Part shown: in pieces, positions 8,516-16,875 of the stretch
Layout of the letters: each line of letters opens with the position of its first letter
How positions within the stretch are numbered: the stretch's first letter is position 1
Assembly: GCA_016717115.1 (NCBI GenBank)
Contig: JADKGE010000006.1
Location: 228,534 to 292,533, forward strand
DNA length: 64,000 nucleotides
DNA from: Actinomycetota bacterium
GTDB lineage: Bacteria; Actinomycetota; Actinomycetes; S36-B12
Reading direction: 5' to 3'
Position numbers and translations under genes: made by a program
Notes under the pieces: model-generated
What the model saw: the letters and a program-made list of their open reading frames with translations, nothing else
Told to the model about the DNA's origin: nothing
Database searches by the model: none

Positions 8516-9025
8516 ATGACCATCACCCGGCACCGAGTTGCCACGTCCGCCCTCGCCGCGATCCTCGCGCTCGGGGTTCCCGTCATCGCGGGCTGCGGTG
8601 GCGCCATCCAGAACGCGGCCGAGGAGGCCGCTGGCAATGCCGTCGGCGGCGACGTGAACATCGAGGACGACGGCATCTCCGTCACCGACAGCAACGGCAA
8701 CGAGATCCAGCTCGGCGACGACGTCTCCCTCCCCGACAACTGGCCCTCGGCCGTCCCGGCCTTCGAAGGCGGACAGCTCAAGAGCGTCATGGTGGCGGGT
8801 GACGGGGCCTCGGTGAACGCCGTCTGGCAGGCGGACGGAACCGCGGACGAGGCCGCCAAGGCGTACGGCGCGGCCCTGGAGGCCGCGGGATTCACTCCCG
8901 GTGACATGACCAGCACGGCGGGGATGACAGGTGGCGACTACACCGGTAACGGCTACAAGGTGAACGTCGTGGTCATCGCGGCCGACGGGACGACCAGCGT
9001 CATGGTCAATGCGGAGAAGGGCTGA
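8516..9025 (+). CDS. Small secreted lipoprotein of unknown function
   Basis: 169 aa, start ATG 8516 with GAGGAGG 4-5 nt upstream. The signal peptide ends in lipobox VIAGC (Cys27). An Ala/Glu-rich stretch leads to an acidic region with repeated Asp-Gly turns and a C-terminal domain containing the segment WPSAVPAFEGGQL, which I do not recognise. The frame is open upstream to 8291, but only across element sequence without a ribosome-binding site. It lies just outside the right attachment repeat, so it is probably native. It converges on nusB with a 20-nt overlap. Confidence 0.75.
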   Translation: MTITRHRVATSALAAILALGVPVIAGCGGAIQNAAEEAAGNAVGGDVNIEDDGISVTDSNGNEIQLGDDVSLPDNWPSAVPAFEGGQLKSVMVAGDGASVNAVWQADGTADEAAKAYGAALEAAGFTPGDMTSTAGMTGGDYTGNGYKVNVVVIAADGTTSVMVNAEKG

Positions 9026-9461
9026 CCGGCGGTTCTGCCTCGATCGACAGCCGCGGCTTCAGTTCCAGAAGCCGGCCGAGGAGTCCGTTGACGAAGGATG
9101 CCGACTCGTCGGTGGACAGTTCCTGCGCGAGGTTGATGGCCTCGGAGATGGCCACCGCGTCGGGCACGTCGTCGCGCCAGAGCAGTTCGTAGGCGCCGAT
9201 GCGAAGGATCGCTCGGTCCACGGCGGGCATTCGGTCGAGGGTCCACCCCATCGAGTAGCTGCCGAGCAGCTCGTCGATGTAGGCCTGGTGCGCCAGCACG
9301 CCCTCGACGATCTCGGCGACGTAGGCGTTGAGCGCTGCCTGGCCCTCGTCCGCTCGGCGCGCGGATGTGGCCGCGAGTACGCCTGCAGCCGGGATCGATC
9401 GGATGTCGGCCTCGTACAGCGCGTCGAGCGCACGCTTGCGGGCCTTGCTACGGGCAGACAT
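9006..9461 (-). CDS. nusB: Transcription antitermination factor NusB
   Basis: 151-aa all-helical RNA-binding protein that, with S10 (NusE), assembles rRNA antitermination complexes on boxA. Seen: N-terminal RSKARKRALDALYEAD, central helices, and the C-terminal ILRIGAYELLWRDDVPDAVAISEAINLAQELSTDESASFVNGLLG signature read in parts. Length is slightly above the E. coli protein and normal for actinobacteria. It is the last gene of the long minus-strand run, 34 nt after efp, the usual actinobacterial order. Confidence 0.95.
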   Translation of the reverse strand: MSARSKARKRALDALYEADIRSIPAAGVLAATSARRADEGQAALNAYVAEIVEGVLAHQAYIDELLGSYSMGWTLDRMPAVDRAILRIGAYELLWRDDVPDAVAISEAINLAQELSTDESASFVNGLLGRLLELKPRLSIEAEPPVSPSPH

Positions 9462-9495
9462 CTACTCAGGCGTCCTCGGGCTTGATGGGTGTACG

Positions 9496-10059
9496 TCAGT
9501 CGTTGATGCGGCCGAGATAGGACCCGTCGCGCGTGTCCACCTTGACCTTGGTGTCGGACTCGATGAACAGCGGCACCTGGATCTCTGCACCGGTCTCGAG
9601 GGTGGCCGGCTTGGTGCCGCCCGTCGAGCGGTCGCCCTGGAGGCCCGGCTCGGTGTACGTGATCATCAGCTCGACGGATGCCGGCAGCTCGATGTAGATC
9701 GGCACGCCTTCGTGGGTGGCCACGGTGGCCGTCTGGTTCTCGAGCAGGTACCTCGACATGTCGCCGACCACGGTCGACGGCACATGGATCTGGTCATAGG
9801 TCTGTGTGTCCATGAACACCCAGTCGTCGCCGTCCTTGTAGAGGTACTGCATCTCGCGCTTGTCGACGGTGGCCGTCTCGACCTTCAGCCCCGCGTTGAA
9901 CGTGCGGTCGACGACCTTGCCCGTGAGGACGTTCTTGAGCTTGGTGCGCACGAATGCGCCGCCCTTGCCGGGCTTCACGTGCTGGAACTCGACCACGGTC
10001 CACAGGGCACCGTCGATGTTGAGGACAAGGCCGTTCTTGAGGTCATTGGTGGTCGCCAC
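9496..10059 (-). CDS. efp: Translation elongation factor P
   Basis: 187 aa, the standard length. EF-P enters the ribosomal E-site region and relieves stalling at polyproline. Three beta-barrel domains; the tip loop reads KPGKGGAF with Lys32 at the position modified in many bacteria. GTG 10059 was chosen because AGGAG lies about 9 nt upstream and the family starts at this residue; the frame is open further upstream but unlike EF-P. Actinobacterial EF-P is reported to work with an unmodified, short Pro/Gly-bounded loop. No EpmA, EarP or YmfI-type modifier is visible nearby. Confidence 0.96.
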   Translation of the reverse strand: MATTNDLKNGLVLNIDGALWTVVEFQHVKPGKGGAFVRTKLKNVLTGKVVDRTFNAGLKVETATVDKREMQYLYKDGDDWVFMDTQTYDQIHVPSTVVGDMSRYLLENQTATVATHEGVPIYIELPASVELMITYTEPGLQGDRSTGGTKPATLETGAEIQVPLFIESDTKVKVDTRDGSYLGRIND

Positions 10060-10096
10060 GCGAGTTGCTCCTGAGCCTTGGTGTGTCGGGTCCGCG

Positions 10097-11182
10097 TCAG
10101 CCCACGACGGCCAGGCCCCGAGGTGCCTCCGTGAGGATCCTCGGCCCGGCGTCGGTGACGACGAGGGTGTCTTCGATGCGAACTCCCCCGCGCCCAGGGA
10201 GATAGACCCCCGGCTCGACGGTGATCGCCATGTCGGCCTCAAGGGTACCGTTCGACCGCTCCCCGATCATCGGCGCCTCGTGGATGCGCAGCCCCACCCC
10301 ATGACCCAGGCCATGGGTGAACGCGTCGGCCAGCCCAGCGTCGGCGATCGTCGCCCGGGCGAGCGCATGGACCGCGCGCGCCTCGGCACCCGGCAGATAC
10401 CCGGCCGTGGCCCGCTGCTGCGCCTCGGCGACTGCGGCGTGGACCTCCGCCTGCCATGCCGCCGGCTCAGCGGCGACGACGAAGGTTCGCGTCATGTCGG
10501 CGTGGTAGCCGTCGACGCGGGCGCCCGCGTCGATCACGAGCAGGTCGCCCGCCGCGAGCCGCCGCGCGCCCGGCTCGTGATGCGGGATCGCCGAGTGCGG
10601 TCCACTGCCGACGATGCTGTCGAACGCTCTGTCCTCGGCGCCGAGTTCGCCGAACAGCTGCTCGAGCCGGCGGGCCAGGGCCACCTCCGCGTCGCCCACC
10701 CGGATCTCGCCCGCCAACGCCGCGAAGGCGGCCACGGTGATCGAGCAGGCTCGCTCAAGGGCCGCGAGCTCCAGAGGGTCCTTCACTCGCCGCAGCTGCT
10801 CGACGAGGGAGGCGGCCACCGTGGGCGGGCCGTGAATGCGCCGCACGCTCTCGAAGTCCCCCACCGTGAGCGACGGCTCCACCGCGTAGGCCGTGGGAGC
10901 GGCCCGGACGAGGGTGGCGATCAGGGTGTCACGATCGATGACGACGGGCAGGTCGGGAGCCTGCATCGCCACCTGATCGCGGTAACGACCGTCGGTGCCG
11001 AGGAGGTCGCCAGCACTCGTCGGGCCAACCACGAGAACGGCGTTGCTTCCGGAGAACCCGGTGAGGTACCGGACGTTGGCCAGGTCCGTGACCACCAGCA
11101 TGAGCCCCGGTAGGTCGATCGCCATGAGTTCGCGCAGGCGGTCCCGGCGCTTCGCGTGCAGTGTCGCGGCCGGTGCGCTCAT
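10097..11182 (-). CDS. pepQ: Xaa-Pro aminopeptidase/dipeptidase (M24 metallopeptidase)
   Basis: 361-aa creatinase/prolidase-family peptidase with a bilobed pita-bread C-domain. Metal ligands are all visible: Asp218 (IDAG), Asp229 (ADMTRT), His294 (GLGHGVG), Glu323 (TVEPGVY) and Glu337 (RIEDT). It cleaves peptides with proline at the second position, in the cytoplasm. It overlaps aroQ by 4 nt (ATGA) and precedes efp, a conserved order in actinobacteria. PepQ versus PepP specificity cannot be settled from sequence. Confidence 0.9.
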   Translation of the reverse strand: MSAPAATLHAKRRDRLRELMAIDLPGLMLVVTDLANVRYLTGFSGSNAVLVVGPTSAGDLLGTDGRYRDQVAMQAPDLPVVIDRDTLIATLVRAAPTAYAVEPSLTVGDFESVRRIHGPPTVAASLVEQLRRVKDPLELAALERACSITVAAFAALAGEIRVGDAEVALARRLEQLFGELGAEDRAFDSIVGSGPHSAIPHHEPGARRLAAGDLLVIDAGARVDGYHADMTRTFVVAAEPAAWQAEVHAAVAEAQQRATAGYLPGAEARAVHALARATIADAGLADAFTHGLGHGVGLRIHEAPMIGERSNGTLEADMAITVEPGVYLPGRGGVRIEDTLVVTDAGPRILTEAPRGLAVVG

Positions 11183-11616
11183 GTGACGAGCAGGGTGGCT
11201 ACCGCCCGGAGCGCCAGCCGGTAGGAGTCCATGCCGAACCCGGCAATCGTCCCTGTGGCGACGCCGGAGATGACCGAGGTGTGGCGGAACTCCTCGCGCC
11301 CGGCCGGATTGGACAGGTGCACCTCGACGATCGGCGTCGTGACGAGTGCGCAGGCGTCGCGCAGGGCGTACGAGTAGTGGGTGAAGGCGGCGGGATTGAT
11401 GACGACTCCGGCTCCCTCGTCCTGCGCGCGGTGGAGCCAGCCGATCAGCTCCGACTCGTCGTTGGACTGCAGCACCGTGGCACTCAGGCCGAGCGCCTCG
11501 GCCGTGCGGACGCAGTCCGCCGCCAACTCGTCGAATGTCGTCCGGCCGTAGATCTCGGGCTCGCGCGTGCCGAGACGGTTCAGATTGGGACCGTTGAGGA
11601 CGTATACGTGCGCCAT
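11179..11616 (-). CDS. aroQ: 3-dehydroquinate dehydratase, type II
   Basis: 145-aa dodecameric type II enzyme converting 3-dehydroquinate to 3-dehydroshikimate, step 3 of the shikimate pathway. Conserved residues: Arg18 and catalytic Tyr23 in GTREPEIYG, Asn74 (INPAA), His100 (VEVHLSN) and Arg111. Ends in a 4-nt overlap with pepQ and follows aroB by 11 nt. Part of an aroE-aroC-aroK-aroB-aroQ block covering five shikimate steps. Confidence 0.96.
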   Translation of the reverse strand: MAHVYVLNGPNLNRLGTREPEIYGRTTFDELAADCVRTAEALGLSATVLQSNDESELIGWLHRAQDEGAGVVINPAAFTHYSYALRDACALVTTPIVEVHLSNPAGREEFRHTSVISGVATGTIAGFGMDSYRLALRAVATLLVT

Positions 11617-11627
11617 GGCAGCGGACT

Positions 11628-12734
11628 CTACGCGGAGGAGTCGCTGATCGAGGCGTACGCGGCCGCCAGGAGCGCCGGGTCCGGGCCCTCCAGCACCATC
11701 GGGTGGCCGATCCCCTGCAGCACGACGAACCGCAGCAGGGACCCCCGGGACTTCTTGTCGACGGCCATGGACGAGTACAGCTCGTCCCAGTGTCCCGGTG
11801 CGTAGGTGGTCGGCAGCCCCAGCGAGGTGAGGACCGACCGATGCCGGTCCACGTCCTTCTCGGACAGCCGTCCGCCCAATGCCGCCAACTCTGCGACGTA
11901 CATCATCCCCACCGACACGGCGGCACCGTGCCGCCAGCGGTACCGCTCGCGACGCTCGACGGCGTGGCCGAAGGTGTGTCCGTAGTTGAGCACCTCTCGG
12001 CCGATGCTTCCGTCGCCGGCGGTGGCGGAGGTCTCCCGGAAGTCGGCACCGACGACGTCGGCCTTCACCTGCACAGCCCGCCTGACCAGGTCGGCGAGCA
12101 GGTCGCCGACCACATCGGTCGACCCGAACGGGTTCTGCTCCACGTCGTCGAGGATGGAGGGATCGGCGACGAAGCCGATCTTCACAACCTCGGCCATGCC
12201 GGCCAGGAGGTCGTTGCGCGGCAGCGTGCCCAGCGCGTTCATGTCGCAGAGCACGCCTGCGGGACTCCAGAAGCAGCCGACCAGGTTCTTGCCGGCGTCG
12301 GTGTTGATCCCCGTCTTGCCGCCGACGGCGGCATCGACCATGCCGAGCAGGGTGGTCGGGATCTGCACGACGCGGATCCCCCTGAGCCAGGTGGCGGCGA
12401 CGAAGCCGGCCAGATCCGTGGTGGCCCCGCCGCCCAGCCCGACGACCGTGTCGCTGCGCGTGAACCCGGCGGTGCCGAGGACCGACCAGCAGAAGGCCGC
12501 GACCTCCGCCGTCTTGGCGTCCTCCGCCTCCGGGACCTCGATGAGGGTGACCTCGATGCCGCAGTCACGGAGGTCGTCCCGGACGCCCTCCGCCGAAACG
12601 AGGAGCGCACCGGGATGGATGATCGCCACGCGGGCGGAGCCGGCCACCATGCCGGGCAGGTGCGAGAGCAGCCCGCGCCCGATGACCACGTCATACGCAC
12701 GCTCCGCGCGGACCGGGATGACGACGTCACTCAT
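11628..12734 (-). CDS. aroB: 3-dehydroquinate synthase
   Basis: 368-aa NAD- and zinc-dependent enzyme converting DAHP to 3-dehydroquinate. Motifs: GGGATTD (101-107), PTTLLGMVDAAVGGKTGIN (126-144), Glu182 in GMAEVVK and the HTFGHAVE zinc-ligand segment. The start overlaps the 3' end of aroK by 8 nt, so the genes are coupled. Length is normal. Confidence 0.97.
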   Translation of the reverse strand: MSDVVIPVRAERAYDVVIGRGLLSHLPGMVAGSARVAIIHPGALLVSAEGVRDDLRDCGIEVTLIEVPEAEDAKTAEVAAFCWSVLGTAGFTRSDTVVGLGGGATTDLAGFVAATWLRGIRVVQIPTTLLGMVDAAVGGKTGINTDAGKNLVGCFWSPAGVLCDMNALGTLPRNDLLAGMAEVVKIGFVADPSILDDVEQNPFGSTDVVGDLLADLVRRAVQVKADVVGADFRETSATAGDGSIGREVLNYGHTFGHAVERRERYRWRHGAAVSVGMMYVAELAALGGRLSEKDVDRHRSVLTSLGLPTTYAPGHWDELYSSMAVDKKSRGSLLRFVVLQGIGHPMVLEGPDPALLAAAYASISDSSA

Positions 12735-13233
12735 GGCGCACCACCTTCGCTACCTCGTCGACGACCTCTCGCAGGCTCTTTCCCGTGGTGTCGACCACTG
12801 CGGTCGCCACCACGGCGTACACGGGATTGCGCTTGTCCAGCAGCGCCGACAGCGTGCCGCGCACGTTGCCGAGGAGGAGTGGGCGCGCCTGGTTCATCCC
12901 GACCCTGTGCACCGCATCGGAGACGGTGACCTTGAGCCAGACCACGGTTTGGCCGCGTAGCAGGTCCCGGGTCTCGTCCCGCATCACCGCTCCGCCCCCC
13001 AGGGCCAGAACGCCATCGCGCTCCGCGAGCGCCCGCTGCACGGCCTCCACCTCCATCCGCCGGAACTCGTCCTCGCCGAGGGTGACGAAGATGTCGGAGA
13101 TGGTCATGCCCGTGTCGGCCTCGATGATGTGGTCGGTGTCCTCGAAGGCCACGCCCAGACGCTCGGCAAGGCGACGGCCCACACTCGACTTGCCCGCCCC
13201 CGGTGATCCGATGAGCACGACCGCTGGCGACAT
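12727..13233 (-). CDS. aroK: Shikimate kinase
   Basis: 168-aa P-loop kinase phosphorylating shikimate at O3. Walker A GSPGAGKS at 9-16, Asp32/Asp34 (DTD), Arg58, GGG at 79-81 and the lid Arg117 (ARPLL). ATG 13233 starts inside the aroC stop (TGATG), which decides the start; the frame is open further upstream but antisense-like and Arg-rich. Confidence 0.96.
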   Translation of the reverse strand: MSPAVVLIGSPGAGKSSVGRRLAERLGVAFEDTDHIIEADTGMTISDIFVTLGEDEFRRMEVEAVQRALAERDGVLALGGGAVMRDETRDLLRGQTVVWLKVTVSDAVHRVGMNQARPLLLGNVRGTLSALLDKRNPVYAVVATAVVDTTGKSLREVVDEVAKVVRHE

Positions 13234-14414
13234 CAGCGAACGGACAGGTTGTCGAGGTATCCGCGCAGGTTTCGCTCGACTTCGCCGACGCTGTCGCCGC
13301 CAAACTTCTCGAGCACGGCGTCCGCAAGCACGAGCAGGACCATGGCCTCGGCCACCACGCCCGCGGCGGGCACCGCGCACACGTCGGAGCGCTGGTTGAT
13401 CGCCGGAGCGGCCTCGCCGGTGGCGACGTCGACGGTGCGCAGCGCCTTCGGAATCGTCGAGATCGGCTTCATGGCCGCCCGGAGGCGCAACGGCTCGCCC
13501 GTGGACATGCCGCCCTCCGTGCCGCCGGACTTGCCCGACGTTCGCTCGAGCCCGTCGACCCCGGCCACGATCTCGTCCTGCGCCTGCGAGCCGCGCACCT
13601 CGGCCAGGTGGAACCCATCGCCGACCTCGACGCCCTTGATGGCCTGGATGCCCATGAGGGCGCCGGCGAGGCGGGAGTCCAGCCGGCGATCCCAGTGCAC
13701 GTGGCTGCCCAGTCCGGGCGGGAGTCCGTAGGCGAGCACCTCGACGACGCCGCCGAGAGTGTCTCCGTCGCGGTGAGCGGAGGCGATCTCCTCCTCCATC
13801 GCAGCGGCGACGTCCGGGTCGAGGCAGCGCACGGGGCTCTCGTCGATCGCAGCGAGATCGGTCGGCTGGGGCACGCGCTGGGACGGTCCGACGGCCGCCT
13901 CCCCGATCCGCACGACGTGGCTGAGCACCTCGATGCCGGCCACCTGCCTCAGGAAGGCGCGCGCCACGGCGGCCAGGGCCACGCGGGCGGCCGTCTCGCG
14001 CGCGCTGGCTCGTTCGAGGATCGGGCGGGCGTCGGTGAAGCCGTACTTCTGCATGCCGACGAGATCGGCATGCCCGGGGCGCGGGCGAGTGAGAGGGGCG
14101 TTACGGGCCAGTCCGTCGAGAACCCCCACAACGACGGGATCGGGCGACATCACCTGCTCCCACTTCGCCCATTCGGAGTTGCCGATCTCAATGGCCACGG
14201 GACCGCCGAGCGTCTCGCCGTGCCGGAGGCCGCCGAGGAACCTCACCTCGTCGCGCTCGAACTTCATCCGCGCGCCGCGCCCGGCCCCGAGCCGACGCCG
14301 AGCCAGGTCGTTGCCCACGTCGGCAGAGGTCACCGCGATGCCTGCCGGCAGCCCCTCGGCGATGGTGACCAGGGCAGGGCCATGGGACTCTCCTGCGGTC
14401 AGCCAGCGCACCAT
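13233..14414 (-). CDS. aroC: Chorismate synthase
   Basis: 393-aa FMN-dependent enzyme converting EPSP to chorismate, the last shikimate step. Starts MVRWLTAGESHGPALV, with the conserved GRRLGxxxR-like basic segment, GGLRHGETLGGPVA, RPGHADL and SARETAARVALAAVA regions. Stop and aroK start share one base. Chorismate from here also feeds PabB/PabC encoded at 50.5-52.4 kb. Confidence 0.97.
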   Translation of the reverse strand: MVRWLTAGESHGPALVTIAEGLPAGIAVTSADVGNDLARRRLGAGRGARMKFERDEVRFLGGLRHGETLGGPVAIEIGNSEWAKWEQVMSPDPVVVGVLDGLARNAPLTRPRPGHADLVGMQKYGFTDARPILERASARETAARVALAAVARAFLRQVAGIEVLSHVVRIGEAAVGPSQRVPQPTDLAAIDESPVRCLDPDVAAAMEEEIASAHRDGDTLGGVVEVLAYGLPPGLGSHVHWDRRLDSRLAGALMGIQAIKGVEVGDGFHLAEVRGSQAQDEIVAGVDGLERTSGKSGGTEGGMSTGEPLRLRAAMKPISTIPKALRTVDVATGEAAPAINQRSDVCAVPAAGVVAEAMVLLVLADAVLEKFGGDSVGEVERNLRGYLDNLSVR

Positions 14415-14448
14415 GGCGCTGATCCTTTCAGATCGCGCGGGAGAGCGA

Positions 14449-15279
14449 TCACGCAGGAAGCGCCGCGCGCATCAGGTCGACCGGCGGCTCGAGGCCGGTC
14501 ATGAGCCGAACCTGCTCCACGGCCTGCCAGAGCAGCATGTCGCGGCCGCTGGCGATGACCGATGATCCCCAGTGGTCAGCCAGCACCGAGGGCCACGGAT
14601 GGTACGAGGCATCGAGCAACGCGCCACGAGCCACCGGGGCCAGCGCGGCCCACGGCCGAGCGGCGTCCCCGGGCAAGGTGGAGATCACGATGTCGGCGGA
14701 GATCAGGCGCTCATCGGGCCCCGTATCCGTGGCAGCGCCGCTGAGTCCGAACGACGATGCGAGGGCGGCGACGCTCTCGGCGGCCTCGATCCGGCGCGCG
14801 CACACCGTGACGCTGGAGACCTCGAGTGCCGCGAGCGCGGCGATCGCGCTGCGCGCCGTGGCGCCTCCGCCCACCACCGTGGCCGTCGTTGGCGCGGCGT
14901 GGAGGCCGGCCTCCTCGAGCGCCCGGGCGATCCCCGAGATGTCGGTGTTGGTGCCCCGCCAGCCATGGCGGCCGGGCAGCACCGTGTTGACCGCCCCGAC
15001 CCGTTCCGCTGCCGGGTCGACCTCGCTGAGCAGGTCGAGGACGCATTCCTTCAGCGGCATCGTCAGGGACAGCCCGGCCCAGGTGTCGTCCAGACCGGCC
15101 AGGAAGCCCGGGAGGGCGGCCCGGTCGACGTCGATGGCGTCGTAGGACCAGTGCAGGCCCAGGCCCGCGTAGGCGGCCCGGTGGAGCGCGGGCGAGAGCG
15201 AATGGGCGATCGGCGAGCCAAGGACAGCCGCTCGCCTCGCGAGGGGTGCGGGCCTGTCGGGTACGAGCTCCTCAGCCAT
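14449..15279 (-). CDS. aroE: Shikimate dehydrogenase
   Basis: 276-aa NADP-dependent reductase of 3-dehydroshikimate. Substrate site GSPIAHSLSP (21-30), Lys77 (PLK), Asp113 (NTD), dinucleotide loop GGGATAR (137-143). ATG 15279 overlaps the mltG stop by 8 nt and fits the family N-terminus; an upstream in-frame start would add 17 Arg-rich residues. The nucleotide loop lacks the basic NRT motif of E. coli AroE and reads CARRIEAA instead, with Arg residues that could still bind the NADP phosphate. Confidence 0.94.
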   Translation of the reverse strand: MAEELVPDRPAPLARRAAVLGSPIAHSLSPALHRAAYAGLGLHWSYDAIDVDRAALPGFLAGLDDTWAGLSLTMPLKECVLDLLSEVDPAAERVGAVNTVLPGRHGWRGTNTDISGIARALEEAGLHAAPTTATVVGGGATARSAIAALAALEVSSVTVCARRIEAAESVAALASSFGLSGAATDTGPDERLISADIVISTLPGDAARPWAALAPVARGALLDASYHPWPSVLADHWGSSVIASGRDMLLWQAVEQVRLMTGLEPPVDLMRAALPA

Positions 15280-16402
15280 TCTGGCTCGGCTGCGCCGATG
15301 CCGACTGCTGCTTCTGCGCCTCGGCCGCATTGGCCTGGTACTGCGCCTTCAGCTTCAGGAACCTCTCGTAGGAGGTGGCGAACTTGGACTCGCGCGACCG
15401 CGGGTCGACGAGCACGAAGTACAGCCAGGAGCCCTTGGTCGGCGAGAGTGCCGCCTCGATCGCCGCCTCCCCTGGCGAGTTGATCGGGCGCGGCGGCAGA
15501 CCCCGGCGCACGTAGGTGTTGTACGGCGATGGCGTCTTCAACTGCTCGTCGCTCAGCTGGAGGTCGGTGACCCCGAGCGCGTAGGAGACCGTCGAGTCCA
15601 GCTGCAGGGGCATGTCGGCCTCGAGCCGGTTGTAGATGACGCGGGCAACCTTACCGAAGTCGTTGGGCGATGCCTCCGCCTGGAGCAGCGACGCGACGAT
15701 GAGCACCTGGTAGGGCGACAGGGACACGTCTCGGGCGCGATCCTCCAGTCCGATGTCGGCACTCGCCTGGTTGAAGCGCTTGACGAGGTTGCGCAGCAAC
15801 GATCGCGGCGTCTCATCGCCGGTGAGGTCGTAGCTCGCCGGGAACATGAAGCCCTCGGGGCGGTCCTTCGCCCAGGAGGGGAGATCCAGCTGGGCCGGGT
15901 CCTGGAGCACCTTCTGGAAGCCCGACTTGGGCAACGAGGTCGCCTCGGACGCGGCCAGGACGGTCTGCTCGAGCCGAAGGCCCTCAGGCAGCACGAGCCG
16001 GCTCTCGGCCCGCGACTCGGGGTCGAGCATGAGCTCCAGGGCGCTGATCGAGCTCATCTGCTTGCGAAGGGTGTACTTGCCCGGGCCGATCGACGGGGCC
16101 CGATCGTCGACGCTGGCCGCGTTCACGAAGGAGTCCGCGGCGAGTACGACGCCGGCCTCCTGGAGCTTCTGGCCGATCTCCGTCAGGGTGTCCCCACGAG
16201 CCACGACGACCACGGCCTCCCCCGTACCCGCACCCGCGTAGTCGTTGACGTCCGACGGGCCGCGAAGAAGGATGAAGGCCGAGATCACCATGGCCAGCAC
16301 GAGGCCGAGGGAGACGAGCGCCGCGATCCTCTTGCCCCACGTACGCCGATGCCGTGACGGCGGCAGCGAACCCGACGTCATCAACGATTCAAGCTGGCTC
16401 AC
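15272..16402 (-). CDS. mltG: Endolytic murein transglycosylase MltG
   Basis: 376-aa membrane-anchored enzyme thought to release nascent glycan strands. Cytoplasmic N-tail, one transmembrane helix (about 26-46), a LysM-like module (VVVARGDTLTEIGQKL), then the YceG catalytic domain with EGFMFPASYDL (183-193), catalytic Glu243 (QAEAS) and VARVIYNRL. The tail is Gln/Ala/Ser-rich. GTG 16402 has GGAGG 6 nt upstream and overlaps the ruvX 3' end by 14 nt. Confidence 0.94.
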   Translation of the reverse strand: MSQLESLMTSGSLPPSRHRRTWGKRIAALVSLGLVLAMVISAFILLRGPSDVNDYAGAGTGEAVVVVARGDTLTEIGQKLQEAGVVLAADSFVNAASVDDRAPSIGPGKYTLRKQMSSISALELMLDPESRAESRLVLPEGLRLEQTVLAASEATSLPKSGFQKVLQDPAQLDLPSWAKDRPEGFMFPASYDLTGDETPRSLLRNLVKRFNQASADIGLEDRARDVSLSPYQVLIVASLLQAEASPNDFGKVARVIYNRLEADMPLQLDSTVSYALGVTDLQLSDEQLKTPSPYNTYVRRGLPPRPINSPGEAAIEAALSPTKGSWLYFVLVDPRSRESKFATSYERFLKLKAQYQANAAEAQKQQSASAQPSQNG

Positions 16403-16859
16403 CGCGACCTCCTCTCGCCCGTTCCTGCCCGACCGGCTCGCCTGCCGGTGATCCGGTCGCCTGCTCCTGGTCCAGCGCCGCCTGCAACACGATGACAGCC
16501 GACGCGCTGTCGATGCGGGAGCGGGACTCGCGTGTCGACCGGCCGCTGGCCCGCATGCCCCTATGGGCCTGCACGGTGGACAGCCGCTCGTCGATCAGAC
16601 GAACCGGGACCCCGGAGCGTTCCGCGAGCAGGGCCGCCCATTCTCGGGCGCCCAGCGCGGAGGCGCCCTCGGCGCCGCTGAGGTGCAGGGGCAGTCCGAC
16701 GTACGCCTCCAGCACGTCCCACTCCGCCACCGCCGCCAGCACGCCTTCGACGGACGCCGACCCCGCGGGAACGGCGTCGAGGGGGACGGCGAGCATGCCG
16801 GTGGCGTCGCTGCGGGCCAGGCCGATCCGGACAGTGCCCACGTCGCAGGCGATCCGCAC
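16389..16859 (-). CDS. ruvX: RuvX (YqgF) Holliday-junction resolvase-like protein
   Basis: 156-aa RNase H-fold protein, implicated in Holliday-junction resolution and 16S rRNA 5' maturation. N-terminal RIACDVGTVRIGLARSD carries the catalytic Asp; IDERLSTVQAH and the C-terminal IDSASAVIVLQ carry the rest. GTG 16859 matches the family start; GTG 16871, 4 residues earlier and just after the alaS stop, is an alternative. The C-terminal tail (about 20 residues, Gly/Glu/Arg-rich) overlaps the mltG start. Confidence 0.9.
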   Translation of the reverse strand: MRIACDVGTVRIGLARSDATGMLAVPLDAVPAGSASVEGVLAAVAEWDVLEAYVGLPLHLSGAEGASALGAREWAALLAERSGVPVRLIDERLSTVQAHRGMRASGRSTRESRSRIDSASAVIVLQAALDQEQATGSPAGEPVGQERARGGRGEPA

Positions 16860-16875
16860 TCCGGGCCGCACTCCG

